Below are positions 22,955 to 35,643 of a DNA stretch of 64,000 bases, one piece after another (position 1 is the stretch's first letter; each line of letters starts with the position of its first letter). The stretch comes from Cryptomeria japonica (taxonomy: Eukaryota; Streptophyta; Pinopsida; Cupressales; Cupressaceae). The notes beneath the pieces were generated by a model. The model worked only from the letters and a program-made list of their open reading frames with translations, had not been told where the DNA came from and did no database searches. The stretch lies in the NCBI RefSeq assembly GCF_030272615.1, contig NC_081414.1:662792438-662856437 (forward strand). The letters run 5' to 3'. Both the position numbers and the translations under genes were made by a program.

Positions 22955-24430
22955 TTCACGGCCAAGCTACACAACACCTAGGTCCTGGTTCAAATCCAAA
23001 ATTTTAGGTTCCCTTCTTGATTGTTTCAAAATATAGATTCCCTTTTTTTTGCTCCGAAGACCATAAGAATAACACAAAAGTAATAGGTGATGATGGATGA
23101 CATATTTTTCGTGATAATTTCAAATAATATTCAAGTACCTATTATGTTGCATTAGGGACTCATTGTCATTCATGGTGGTACAATTTTAGGTGAAATCATA
23201 CTTTGTGAGTAACATAATAGTTTATTCATTCTTGTCCCTACTCTTGGGGGGAAATAATATTGTCCTATCTTCTCTCATGGTTTCACTATTTTCTTTAGGG
23301 GTTGCATTTTTCATACGTTGATGTCCTTTCCATGGGGGATTCACTTAGTGAACTAGGTTATAGCATATACATTCATTGAATACTAAATAAGTTCCTTATT
23401 TTCAAAAAATATTGCCCTAAACTCCTTTTATGGCACCCCCTCCCAATACACAACTTGAATTAAAATCCCCCCATTTTCACCAAATATTGTATTTTTTTAG
23501 AGCTCGAATTAAAAATCCCCCTATTTTCATTGATAGGCAATATATTATACCCTCATTTTTGCAATATTAAATCCCCCAATATGAATGCAAGTGATATAAT
23601 ATTGCCTAGCTAGTGAAGCCCTCATGGTCCATTCTTGTATGGAATTGTATATCTCTTATGACTAATCTCTCCTTAAGGGATTTTTTTATCCTTCTTCTAA
23701 TTCTCTCTTTCTCTTTCTCTTTAAAGATTACCTCTTCTTCAAAGTTGCAATTAACATATGTTAATGTCTTTTCTTGCATTGGATATTCATTCATGTGAGT
23801 ATATTGTGAATTTTCTTATGTTTAATCTCTCCTTAGAGGTTGTGTAATTTTTCTCATTGCCCCTACTCTTGGGAGGCAATGATCTCTCTCTTATCCTTTC
23901 GAAGGATCCACTTTTCCTTTGTTCAGTGGTGTTTGTTTATAATTTGATGTAATTCCTTGTGTGAATTTGTTGTTTTCTCAAGGATTCTCTCTTATGTAAA
24001 GAGGTGTATGTCCTTGGTTACAACCTCTTCTTTTCTTGGCCATGTATATCTATCATAAACTTACCCCTTCACATTGGGTCAATAGTGTGTCACCCTTCAT
24101 CAAGAATATCTTTCACCTAGCAATAGGGGAAGGTATGCATTCTTGTTCTCCTTCCCTTCTCTTGGTAGAAGATGTTATGTTTTTTCAAGAAATTCCTCTT
24201 TGAGGAAGATTTATTTTGAGAAAATATCTCTTCTCCTCCAAGGATTCTCTTTACACTTGTTGCAAGATATCTCTTTTAAAACTATCTTATCCTTTCTTAT
24301 AAGAGTATTCCATCTTTAGCTTGGATTTATGAAAATTGTTGTGTAAATGATATCTCCTTAGTGTTGAAGGCTAGTTATCTTTGCCTCTAAGCTTCCTTAA
24401 GAAATCAACATAGGGCTATGTTGACATCTT
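22955..24430. other. Non-coding 3' region of the Tat-like element
   Basis: No supported gene. The stretch is T-rich with short imperfect repeats such as CCCTACTCTTGGG followed by A/G-rich text (near 23238 and 23865) and AAGGATTCTCT (near 23980 and 24240). The latter part reads like the untranslated 3' region of a gypsy element. Confidence 0.45.
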
Positions 24431-24442
24431 AAAGGGGGGGCA
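24431..24442 (+). promoter_or_regulatory. Possible polypurine tract of the Tat-like element
   Basis: TTAAAGGGGGGGCAC follows a GACATC context. Seven consecutive G after AAA is PPT-like, but the sequence after it does not match the LTR proposed at 10796, so the assignment is weak. Confidence 0.3.
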
Positions 24443-27400
24443 CCCATATTTCTCCCTTTGTCCCATATTGTACCATATTTTTCCATGACTTAAATGGGGT
24501 GTTCATCCTCAGAATGAGAGGAAAAAAACTCTTAGAGTGAGATGCTTCACACCCGAAACCAAATGCAACATTGATATGTGTCCTAAGCAGGGTTATACAT
24601 CACCAAAACTAGAGTAAACAAACTCTTACACGAGATGTCCTTGAAACCAGGATTGTATCTGTCATTCTGTAATGCTCGCCAAAATACCCTACGGAATATA
24701 CACTAAACTAGCCTTGAATGGAACACTTTTTTTTTTCTTTAACTAACTAATGTTACATTTAATGTTATCTAGACAACATGTTTCAGCATTTTTTTAATTG
24801 ATTTCAACTTAGTGATGACATCTTAATCATTAACTATTTATTAGGTTCTTTATGCAAGCAGAAATACTTAATGATTCCACATACACCACTCTAGGGTACA
24901 TTAGCATCATTACTTAATTTTCAGCAATAACCCTTATTCATGAATCCACTAATTCAAGTTCCATTAACACCATGAATAGGCATATATGCATCCTACTAAA
25001 TTAACCCATCATGATATGCATCTACATGCCCTTTGATGCAATCTAATCTACCATTTATTTCTTATGCAAGGCTAAAAAACACATGATATTCACTAACTTA
25101 TCTATGCACATATGTAAGTACACCTTTAACTATCCTGGTGATGCATCGTACTAGTCTCATTAAGCTGTATAATAAATGCAAGTTTAATCCCCATTATCTA
25201 ATATTCATTTTAAAAACCAAATCCAAATATTCCTAATCCCATATCCATTCATCATCTATATGAACATTATGTACCTATTATAATAACTACTTTTAATGCA
25301 TGATTATTATTCCTATTATGAACCTTGTATGGACAATGTAATATCTAGCTGCTATCCTTTTTAAACCTTACATAATGCATAACATGAAATGCATACTTCC
25401 CTATCATTTACATGCTCCATATGAAATCCTACTTCTAATATAACCATTTCTTTCATGCATCCTATTTCTATAATGCAAGGACTATATACCATTCTTATTT
25501 GCTATCACTCACTAGTATGATAATGCAAGCATGACCTTTACATTATTATCTACATATGATATGATTCATTACTAATATCTCCTTAATGCAGCTATGGGGA
25601 TAACAACATACATTATTAATAATGTGAATTCAAACATACACCTCAATTAATATTCATGATATCACTCTAAGTTTTATTGTCACAAAATGTTTCCATCACT
25701 AACTTTAACATGGGTTCAACTATGTTTCCTTTCTACTTTAACATGGGTTCTACTTTTCATGTCACATGCTTAAGATTATTTTGCATAACGAATCTAACTT
25801 CTAGTTTGCAAATCTCTACCTTTCTAATGATACTAATCCATGATCATAATCTAATTTTATTTTCAACATAAAGGTATTACATAATGGAATCAACCCAAAA
25901 TACAATTCCTTTTCCATTAAGAACATGAAACATGCACTATATACATTACATATCAATGCAACCCAATGATTACATCTTTATCTAAGTCTAAGAATAATCA
26001 AGGGTACATTACGATTACAAATTCATTACATGGTTTCTTACAACATGAGAATATCTCATCCAATACAAGTATAAATGATCTCCTACAACCATTGCAAGAG
26101 TTTTCCTCACTTATACATGAACATCACAGAATATGACAAGGATATCATCAATTCAAATCTATGATTCCTAATACATATATCTGCTACCATAAATATCCAA
26201 TGCCACCATGATGAAGATCCAATCTACACATGAAGGACACCAACCAAGAAGGAAAAACCCTAATGTTAAAAAGCACCAACCACCCACCATTCTAGGAGAT
26301 GATGCAAGGTCCCCACACACATTCTACATCTAGGTTGACACTTAATACCAGTGGATAAGACTACATCAATACTCTCAAGCATGAATCCAACACAAGATGG
26401 CATAAACAAGAAAATCCCAAAGGCTATCAAATCATCAAGTTAGAAAAGAAATACCAATCAACAAGGGGAACACATGTAGGCACTAGCCTAATGGACATGT
26501 GGAGTCATCTCAACCTATGAGAGATTAAGGGAAATTAGATTTCCATCTTCATGGCCTTCTCATGCTTATCCTAAAAAATCCTCCCTAGGACTAAGACATG
26601 AGGCTAAAATCAATTATTATCTTATTAATTATCTAACTACCCATCCCATGTTCATTTTTAGGTTATCACTTGTATTATAATTCAAGGTAAACTATTGTGT
26701 ACCCTAGCAGTCTAGACTTCATGCATCCTTACAAGGAACCTCATGGAGTCTATCTCTTGTGACCCCAGTCATCACAAGGAAGCCCACTCCCCCCAGCATG
26801 GACCCATACAAAAAAGGTATACATGCTCAAGAGGCCCTAAAACCAAGTGTAAAAATCTGAAATGAAAACCCATAACATGTAGCCGAAAAACTCATACATA
26901 AACATATACATGAAACGAGACTACAACGTCAAAGAGAATAGGAAAGGAGCCTCTTGGCAACAAACATAAATCAAAGGCCATACAATAGGACCATCATAAT
27001 CTTTTATAAACATAAAAGAAAAATCATAGCAAGGTCATTCACCTACTAGAAACACAAACATCAAATTGCATCCTTCTCTCCTGGCATCTCCACATGAGAG
27101 GAATCCAAATAATAACCAACACATGAAAGAAAATGCTCATAAAGCATCATAAAAACTCAAATTTGATAATAATCAAATATGAAACACAATAACATATCAT
27201 AAACTAGCCTCTATTATGGAAGTTAGCTGAGGAAATCAAGTTAAATAAGCAACATACAGGAAAACTCTAAATACATAGTTATAGTGTTTTAGTCATATCT
27301 TGAAAACTCAGATTGCAATTTTCACATTTTTTACCAAAAAATAGAAGACTTCAAGGCAAAAAAACCTAGTAAAATTTGTGCAAACCCAGTTTATAATTTT

Positions 27401-28033
27401 CGAGATACATTTATCAGAAATTTATAGACCTATACATAAGAGCAACAAATACAACACAAATATATAAAAAAATGCATACTGCAATAGAGCAAACTTATGA
27501 CAAAAAGATAAAATCAGGCACTTAGCCAAATAGCCCCAAAATGTATACGGAGGGCCTCCCAGGCCATACAAACAAGTATAAACAAATGGGAAACAAAATG
27601 GCTGAGTGGAATTGACATTTGCAACAAAACTTGAGCCACAACAATGGCTACCAAAAATACACAAATGACTCCTAGCTCACGATGCAACACACATGTAGAA
27701 CTATAAATTTTCAAACACAACACCTGAACTCAGTAATAACATGAATGAGTTCACCCAAAAGGCTCATTATAGATAAAAAGAACAAGCAAATATGAAGAAA
27801 TGCATAGGCACTGGGAAGCATTGTCGTGAATGACATACACAAGGAAACAATACTGTAAAACAAAACAAAATTGGAATTTCCAAAGAGTATAGTTTCCCTA
27901 AATATTATTATAGTTGAAACTATAAATTTAACTATATCAAATGAACAATATCTACCCAACTTCCTTCAAGAAAGAGCAAAAATAGTGTAGACACAGGAAG
28001 AAACTTTAAAAACAAACACAAGAGTTGCAGACT
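24443..28033. other. AT-rich intergenic DNA without a recognisable gene
   Basis: No open frame here has recognisable motifs. The first 250 bases on the minus strand resemble the end of a gypsy LTR (ACCCTGCTTAGGACACATAT and similar), suggesting an old LTR, but no partner or PBS was found. The part from 26200 to 28033 has many A-rich runs and no internal repeat I can define. Confidence 0.4.
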
Positions 28034-28853
28034 TGATGTAGGAGCATCCCTGGTCGATGAGCAATCTTGCATCAACCAAAAATATTTCCTTTCAGTTTTG
28101 TTCTTGTTTAGTTCATTGTACAGTTTTATGTGTTCTTACTGGTTGGTACCAATAGTTGCTTTCTTTTCATGACAGATCTTATTTTTAGTTTCTAGGCTGG
28201 GTCATGTGCTTAATTCTAGATTTTCAGCTCATTTGGGTTCTCTTTCGATCAGTTATCGCTTCCGGTTGATTGTTTCTAGATTCCGGGATAGTTCTTATGC
28301 TCACTGGTTGGTTTTCCTTCATTACCAGCACAATTCTTAGCGTGTGGATCTATTTTGGGTCTTGTCTGATGTTCTTTGGCGTGTGGTCAAGCTTCCTACT
28401 GAACTGCACTTCGTGGTTGTTTTCCGGAAAGATTTCTTAATTCTTAGGGCCGACCTAATTACACATTTCATTTTACTGCATTGGTAAATGTAATCTTATG
28501 AGGCCAACCCAGATATGTTCCGATGGGTATAAATATGATATTATGTAATCATTTGTAGAGGTATAGGAAGTATAATTGAGAATAAGGATCAAGATTCACA
28601 TTTATGGATTCATTTGATTCTTAGAGTCCCAGTTGGACTGTATCTGGCTTGAAGCCTATATGTAACTGGTTAACTACCAGATGCTCTTTCATGAATATAT
28701 GATGATAACCGGATGGTTGTCAAAAGTTCTAAAGAAATAATATGATCTATTTATGTCTTCTTGTTATGTTTTCTTGTTACTTTCATTCTGTTACTCTTGC
28801 TGCATAAGCCACTTAATTCTCTTTTGAGGGTTTCATCGGTTATGTCTACATCA
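28034..28853 (+). repeat. 5' LTR of element H (820 bp)
   Basis: It starts TGATGTAGGAGCATCCC and ends TGTCTACATCA. The 3' LTR and the solo LTR at 20199-20996 match it. TATAAATA at 28528-28535 is a TATA candidate, kept in the 3' LTR at 32687-32694. Confidence 0.9.
28528..28535 (+). promoter_or_regulatory. TATA-box candidate in the element H LTR
   Basis: TATAAATA in the context GATGGGTATAAATATG, identical in both LTRs (28528 and 32687). Confidence 0.55.
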
Positions 28854-28854
28854 A

Positions 28855-28867
28855 ATGGTATCAAAGA
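28855..28867 (+). promoter_or_regulatory. Primer binding site, element H
   Basis: ATGGTATCAAAGA differs at three bases from TTGGTATCAGAGC. It lies one base after the LTR end. Confidence 0.65.
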
Positions 28868-29221
28868 TAGTTATGAACTAGCTGGTGGAAGAGTTTGTGA
28901 ACCCTGAGCCATTCCTTTGGGTGGACAAATTGTCGATTGGAGGTAGGATAATCATGTGTTCAATAGATCACCGAGGAGAGGCAATTGAAACTAGTAGTTA
29001 GATCACCTAGTTGAGGCAGTTCACTAGAGTGGAAGAGGAGATGCTACCTAGAAGGACAAACCCTCGAAGGGTAGAGAAGATGATGGAGGACTTCAAGAAT
29101 GAAGTGAGGAACAAAATTTAGAATTATTTGGCTCATTTGCGAGGAACCCTGAAGCTAAGGATGAGTATGAGGAAGTCAGTGAAGAGTTTGAAGAGGTTGA
29201 AGGACTGGAAGATGAAAGTAT

Positions 29222-30445
29222 TGGTCCCCACTAGTGCTGAGAGGGGAGAGGTGAATCAACACTATACCGATTTTACCAGATTTAACCTTAGCCTTGTTAA
29301 AGGACTTAGGATCATCAATTAAGATGTCACCCGATTAAGGGATTTTACAAAGGGACCTGTTAAAGTCTGCCCCGTTAAGGGATTTTACTATTGTAGTTAT
29401 TAGAAAAAAACAAAGAGAATGATCTGCTATGATAGCTACTCTTAGCTTAATCATATCCAATTGAAGCTCTTTGATTTGACCACTGTTTACACTTGATCTG
29501 CACTCTATTGGTGCTCTGCATTCTTTCTCTACTCTTCACACTATTATAGCTTTGCACACTCTCTACACCACTATGCTATTCACTTAGCAGTTCTACACTC
29601 TTCTCACCTTGTTGGATCGCCACTCTTCAATATTTCTCTTAGCAATTTTACGATCAAGCTTTTTGGTTTTCGCTAAGAACCTTTATACCATGTTTTGCCA
29701 ATACATAACTGTTGTTTCCTAAACGAGTTCATGGTAAATTTAAAATTTAAATCTTCTTTCACTTTCTCTACACGCTCTCCATCATTCTCGCTAGCAACTC
29801 ATCCTTATCTGCCATCGCGACTCATAATTTTAGAAACTTATGGGTCGTGTTATGCCTTTTTAATGTGAACAAAAAAATAGGCACAAATCTCACCTTAACT
29901 GGTTGTTAACTGCTGTAAAATTCACTAGCAGTTTGTTTGATTGATAACTCACCCTGACTGACTCACCTTTGGTCATCGCATCCAACTTACCGGTCATTGC
30001 TCTGAGATTCTTGGTGGATAGTATCCTTCAACCTGTATCACTGGTTCACCAATGTAACTCTTCATCTTTTTCCACTGGTCACTGATCATCAAGCAGACTA
30101 ATCACCTGTCGGTCCACAACATTCTTGTTGTGCATAAGACTAATAAATTGCAATCTGAGTCACATCCTTTGACCGCAACATCCTTTCAACTGTTAATTTG
30201 AGAAACTGATCTCAACATCTATCGGATGCTTGACTGACTGATCGGTTGCTCTATTTATCCTTCAACTGATTAGTCTTCAACCAACACACTGTATATTAAG
30301 GAAGTACTGAATCCTCCATACTGTCTGCAGCCATAAGTAAACCATTGAGGTTTACCATACCTCCTTGCCTATGAGCTTGGCCTTATTCACCGGTAAGTGT
30401 TAGTCATCAATGACAATACTAATTGATGAATCGATTGTGCCAACA
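29222..30445 (-). repeat. Probable solo LTR in element H, minus strand (about 1.22 kb)
   Basis: On the minus strand it would start TGTTGGCACAATCGATTCAT and end near the plus-strand TGGTCCCCACTAG. The plus-strand GCTGAGAGGGGAGAGGTGAATC near its left end resembles the left ends of the minus-strand LTRs of elements B (34128) and E (51579). It interrupts the gag leader of element H. No clear TSD was found (AGTAT against CTATC), so the ends may be a few bases off. Confidence 0.55.
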
Positions 30446-30535
30446 CTATCAGTTATGCCAATAGAATGATTCCTAAGAGTAGTGGCACAAGCGAGTAAAG
30501 TTCACAAAATCAAAGTTTCAAACTATTCTGGAACA

Positions 30536-32150
30536 ATGAACCAGGAGGATCTGATTGATTGGATCAGAGAGTTGGAGGATTACTTCGAGTTTGAGGATGT
30601 CAAGGACCCATAGAGAGTTCAGTTGGCACAAACTAAGTTAAAAGGGCATGCTACCTTATGGTGGAAAGAATTGCAGAAAGACATAGTAGAGAATGGTGAA
30701 TTAAAGATCATTCAGTGGAGATAGATGGTTGCAAGATTGAAGGCCAAGTTCATACCGAGAGACTATGAGTTGAAATTATTTAAGAAGTTATAGAACCTAA
30801 AACAAAGAAAAATTTCTGTGAAATAATATACTGAGGAATTATACAAGGTAATGATTAGGTTTGGACATAGAGATATGGACAGAGAAAAGGTGGTTAGGTA
30901 CATAAATGGACTTGCATTTAACATTCAGGATGAGATGAGTATATTGAGGATTTCCATAGTGGAAGAAGATTACCAATATGCTTTGAAGGTTGAGAAGAAG
31001 GTGAGAAGAAGACAACCAAATAACCCTAGAGGGAAGGAGAAAGTCAAAGGGCAGATGAGTATAGAGAAACATAAACCGATTAAGGAAGATGAGTCAAAAC
31101 CTAAGTGGAGTAAAGAACCGAAACATAAAACACAAAGGAAAGGAAGTAGTAGTATCAGTAGAGAATTCCAAGGAAAATACTTTAAGTATGGAGAAACTAG
31201 ATATAGATTCTATGAATGTAAGAAGGAAATGGTGAGAAATTGTGTGGCAAATGAGGAACCGAAAGATGAAGGTACCGGATCTGACTGCGCACCAGAGCAA
31301 GGAGAATCCCTTATATTCAGAAGAAAGGATACGAGATCTACTTAGAGGAATAATATATTCTAGACTCTGTGCAAATTAGGTGGTAAGTGTTGCAAGGTTA
31401 TTGTGGATATTGGGGGTACTGCTAATTTAGTATCTAAGGAGATGGTTGTGAAGTTTGGATTGAAGAGGCTTGAGAATCCTTGTCCTTATGAGGTAAGTTG
31501 GTTACAAGATGATCAAAAGATAGAAGTGAAGGAGTAGTGTTTGGTGAATTTTAATATTGATCCTTTTATGGATGAGATCTTGTGTGATGTTTTATCTATG
31601 AGTGCTTGTCATATCTTGTTGGGAATACCTTGGTAGTTTGATAAAGGAGCTATTTATGGCTGTAGAAGAAACCTAGTCACTATTGAGAAGGATTGGAAAA
31701 AGTTCACTTTGATCTCTTTAAAGGAGAAAGAGAAGGAGGTGAAGAATCTAAACCTTGGGAAAAGTTTCAATTTTGAGAAACCAGTTGCAGAGGTTATACC
31801 GAAAGGGTTGCAGAAAGATCTGATGAAGCCAGTTGCAGAGGTTATACCAGAGGGTGACATGAGTCTGCAGAAGGATCTGATAGATGAGACTGATGGAAAA
31901 ATGAAACTAAATGAAAAAGAGATTGTGGAGACAAACCAAATGAATTCTTGTGGTAGAAACAAATTAGATTTATAGAAGAAAGAGAGAAACAAAAAAAGGT
32001 CACAAGGGAAGATAAGCAAAGAGAGTCAGGGATTAGAGAAGCCAGTTGATACTCCAAAGGAGATAAAGAAAAGGTTGACAGATAAGGAAGATGTTTGGAT
32101 AAAAAATGAGCATCGAATATTTATCTTGAATCATTTTAGATGTTCATGAG
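30536..32150 (+). pseudogene. Gypsy gag-protease of element H, disabled
   Basis: A single frame from the ATG at 30536 to about 32150, broken by stops (for example near 30611, 30721, 30791 and at 31343). The Gag part has the retrotransposon-gag pattern: LIDWIRELEDYFEFEDV, then KLKGHATLWWKEL and KAKFIPRDYE. A degenerate zinc knuckle, KYFKYGETRYRFYECK, has lost its first two Cys. The protease has VDIGGTANLVS, where Gly replaces the Ser/Thr of the usual DSG/DTG active site, followed by HILLGIPW. A Lys/Glu-rich tail with two copies of KPVAEVIP (near 31780 and 31830) leads straight to the LTR. No RT or integrase follows. Confidence 0.75.
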
Positions 32151-32189
32151 TTGCCTCTTATGGAACATCTTCTTTCTACCTAGGGTTTC

Positions 32190-33012
32190 TAATGCAAAAG
32201 CATCCCTAATCGATGAGAAATCTTGCATCATCCAAAAATATTTCCTTTTAGTTTTGTTCTTGTTTAGTTCATTGTGCAGTTTTTTGTGTTCTTACCAGTT
32301 GGTACTGGTAGTTGCTTGCTTTTCATGGAAGATCTTATTTTTGATTTCCAGGCTAGTTTGTGTGCTTAATTCTAGATTTTTAGTTCATTTGGGTTCTTTT
32401 CCAATCAGTTATCGCTTCCGATTGACTGTTTCTAAGTTTTGTGACAATTCTTGTACTTATTGATTGGATTTCCTTCATTACCGACATAATTTTTGGCATG
32501 TGGATCTATTTTGGGTCTTGTCCGATGTTCTTTGGTGTGTGGCTAACCTTCTTGCTGAACCACACTTCATGGTTCTTGTTTTCTGAAAATATTTCTTAAT
32601 TCTTAGGGACGACCTAATTACACATTTCATTTTCCTACATTGGCAAATACAATCTTATGAGGTCGACCCAGATATGTTTCGATGGGTATAAATATGATAT
32701 TATGTAATCATTTATAGGGGCAGAGGAAGTAGAATTGAGAATAAGGATCAATCTTCACATTTAGTGATCCATTTGATTCTTAGAGTCTCAGCTGGATTAT
32801 ATCTGGCCTGAAGCCTGCATGTAACCGATTAACTACCGGATGTTCTTTGATGAATATATGATTATAACCAGATGATTGTCAGAAGTTTGAAAGAAATAAT
32901 ATGATTTGTTTATGTCTTCTTGTTATGTTTTGTGGTTTCTTTCATTGTGTTACTCTTGCTGCATAAGCCAGTCAACTCTCTTTTGAGGGTTTCACCGGTT
33001 ATGGCTACATCA
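32190..33012 (+). repeat. 3' LTR of element H (823 bp)
   Basis: It begins TAATGCAAAAGCATCCC where the 5' LTR has TGATGTAGGAGCATCCC; most changes at this end are G to A. It ends ATGGCTACATCA. Confidence 0.88.
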
Positions 33013-33548
33013 AGAGCCAACCTGGAACCTACTAAAGGTAAATGAAAGTTGAGAAAGAGCTCCAACAACTCCAAACAATTAACAAGAGCAAGACCAAAAC
33101 CAATCTCCAACCATGCCAAGAGAAATTTGTAGAGAAGGAAAAACCAAAACAATTAAAAATCAAAAGCCATTAACCAAAAACCCTAGTAGTTTTTCCAACC
33201 AATGAGATTATTTCATTTTGAATTAATCTCATTCCCATACTTAGGGTTAAGAAATAATAATATATTCCCATTGACTTTTCAAATGGGATTTAAAAAAATA
33301 AAAATAAAAAAGGAAATAAATAATTTAACAATATTATATTAGCATTATGAGGGGATTTAACTGATGTTTTCCCTCAATAACCACATTAAAACATTTACAC
33401 TTATAAATAAAACATTGACCAAAATAAAATAAATCAAGAAGGGGGAAAGATGACAATTAAATAATCAAAACTTCTTTAAAAATAATTTAACAACATTATT
33501 AAATAATAATTAAATCAAAGTTAGAAAAAGCATGAAAACTGGGGAAAA
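33013..33548. other. AT-rich spacer between element H and the LINE
   Basis: No gene seen. It is probably the right-hand continuation of the DNA before 28034. Runs such as AAAAATAAAAATAAAAAAGG near 33290 and repeated AATAATTTAACAAxATTA (near 33320 and 33481) are present. Confidence 0.5.
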
Positions 33549-34122
33549 AAAGTTATCACGAAGCTCTGCTAGGGTTTGAGGTTGCGTATTGTTTTTTTTC
33601 AGACCGCATTTACTGCGGGATTTTTGTTTTTATTATGGCTTCGGCCAACTTTATCCCAATAGTTGATGCTGGTGCTGGAGTTGCTGCAACAGACCCTCAT
33701 GGCACCTCCAAGCAAGCACCCTCGCAAATTTATTCTGAAAGTGTTTCACGAGTTATGTCCTTGCCTGATGTTGTACTTCCTTTCAGGATTTTGATAATTC
33801 CTGTGAATGGCTTGAAAAATGTACTTTGATAGGATATTTTGTGGGTAGGATCCCTCTTGAAAGCATGCTTCATCATTGGGCCACCAAAGCTTGGTCTCCT
33901 CATGGAGTTTGGTTTGATGGCATCTAAAGTCTCACCAAGGGATTTTTTTGTTCCACTTTTCAAACCCTTCCCATGTTGAGGCTATTCTCTCCCATGGGCC
34001 TTGGACCATTCAGTCTTCCCTCCTAGTTTTTCAATGTTGGTCTCGCGACTTTTCTATCTCAGATGACAAGAAATTGCAAGTACAAGTCTGGGTGGAGTTC
34101 TTCGGTCTTCCTTTGCCTTGTT

Positions 34123-34127
34123 GGCCT
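34123..34127. repeat. Target-site duplication of element B, left
   Basis: GGCCT, repeated at 42110-42114. Removing element B and one copy restores the DUF4283 reading frame of the LINE. Confidence 0.9.
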
Positions 34128-35320
34128 TGTTAGGTCCAACAATGAAAGCTAATGTACTAAGAGGGGAGGGGTGAACTAGTACTTCAAAAATTTTCTTTAA
34201 AAACAATCTTACTGATAAACATAAATTGTAAACTACTGATCTCATAATATAAAGCTAACACATAATAATAGAAATAACATTCATACACATTTCACTCCAT
34301 AACACAAATATTTTGGTTCCGCAGAAACTCTTTGTTAGAGAGAAAAACTACGATGGGGATGGCACCCACAATTTCACTACCACAATAATAAAGGTTGCTC
34401 GGTTAGAGCTACATGTTTAGCTATTTCTAATAGCTTACCCTATTAGGAGTATCAAGATCTTTAGATCTACCTTGCTAAAGGATTTTTACAACACTTATAC
34501 AAAATTCTGCACCTGGTTAAAGGCTTTACAATTTATAGACTTTGTTAGAGTTTTTTACCCTGTTAAAGGTTTCTATTACAACTCAAATGATTCAATAAAA
34601 TCTTTACAAATATCTACAACTTTACTTCTGAAATGTTATAGCAGATTCTATGTGCTCAATATGAAATTACCTTGCTCATAGCATACCTCGGTAATTGATA
34701 AATCAACTCGGTAAACCCTTCTATTTACTCTGTCCCTTAAACTGTTCTCTGAAGACTTTCTCGGTGACCTCTGAATATCTTTGTCAGTTGTAACAGTCAC
34801 AACTCAATGTGTGCTCTTATGATTTTTCTTTTAACTCTTCTATCACACATGTCTCTCATTTTGATTCTCAAATCACTCTGTATAAATAGATCTTTGGGAC
34901 GGTGATCTGTTCATGCTTCGATCTTACAAACAAAATTCATCGAATGAATAAACATAGAAATTATTTCATTGGATAAACTTCCTCAAAATCATACAAAATC
35001 TTGAAGTGCAATTTCCTATGTGATAACGGTTCCCTGTTCCTCGATTCTTGTAACACGTTTCCACATATGTGTCCAAGTTCATTGAATCTGGTAACACGTT
35101 TCTACTCAGTTCAGATTACTTAGTATACCTTCTTTTCTGCTCGGTAGACATAGAACGTTACTCGGTAGACAGCTCGGTGTATACTTAACTCTGTGACTCC
35201 TTTCTTCTATAACTGACTGCTTTAGTGCTTACCGACTGGATATTTTGGTAGTATTAGCTGACTAGAGTATATAGGATGACTTTGGACATAAAACTAATGA
35301 CAACTTAGTAAATAATAACA
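34128..35320 (-). repeat. 3' LTR of element B (1,193 bp)
   Basis: Minus-strand start TGTTATTATTTAC, preceded by the PPT AAAAGGGGAGAT. The plus-strand left end is TGTTAGGTCCAACAATG. The plus-strand segment GATGGGGATGGCACCCAC near 34350 is the minus-strand form of the shared U5-type LTR motif. Confidence 0.92.
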
Positions 35321-35643
35321 ATCTCCCCTTTTGACATTAGTTTGGTATGCTTGACAAAACACCTTTCAAATTTATAACTCAAAATCTGTATACTTACAAA
35401 ATTTCACTAAAATGACAATATATACAACTGTCAATAAATAGTAACATACTCAAATATATACTCCCCTTATCAATATACTGTACATAACTTAATTTACATG
35501 CTCCTGTGATCAATGCTTGGTGTTCACTACTCTATGTTCTATGCTCCCCCTGTCAAATTCAATGGTACATTCAGATACTCTGTTTTGCTCGGTACACTCC
35601 CTCTTATACTTGGTACACTCCCCCTTTTTGACAAACATCAAAA
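35321..35643 (-). promoter_or_regulatory. Repeated polypurine tracts at the 3' end of element B
   Basis: Pyrimidine runs on the plus strand, which are PPTs on the minus strand, lie at about 35322-35331 (adjoining the LTR), 35461-35467, 35541-35549 and 35617-35628, the last just past the ORF2 stop. The tract next to the LTR reads AAAAGGGGAGAT on the minus strand. Confidence 0.65.

Larger units (their letters stand above)
10796..24440 (+). mobile_element. Tat-like Ty3/gypsy element, nested and incomplete
   Basis: Proposed order: a 5' LTR at 10796-19550 interrupted by copia element 2, a PBS-like site at 19551, gag-protease relics to about 22485, a non-coding tail with a 30-bp repeat, and a G-run PPT-like site near 24432. 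The protease (LIDNGSTLNI, then LLGRLWIYAMKLVPSTIH) is of the type seen in Tat/Athila elements. No reverse transcriptase, integrase or 3' LTR was found, so the right end is an estimate. It appears to have inserted into the 3' end of the transposase-like relic. Confidence 0.55.
28034..33012 (+). mobile_element. Gypsy-like LTR element H with gag and protease only
   Basis: Two LTRs of 820 and 823 bp bracket an initiator-Met-like PBS and a gag-protease pseudogene. No reverse transcriptase, RNase H or integrase lies between protease and 3' LTR, and no clear PPT adjoins the 3' LTR, so the pol part was lost or never present. The flanks AGACT (28029-28033) and AGAGC (33013-33017) match at three of five bases, a weak TSD. 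A further LTR-like insert lies at 29222-30445. Confidence 0.8.

Noticed and set aside
24443-24700. 3' LTR of the Tat-like element
   Set aside because: It follows a G-rich tract but does not match the LTR start proposed at 10796, so I could not support it.
32140-32463. Open frame of 107 codons at the start of the element H 3' LTR
   Set aside because: It lies across the LTR boundary and the matching 5' LTR does not keep it.
33635-33829. Independent host gene start at MASANFIPIVDAG
   Set aside because: It continues by frameshifts into the DUF4283-type LINE ORF1, so it belongs to the LINE.
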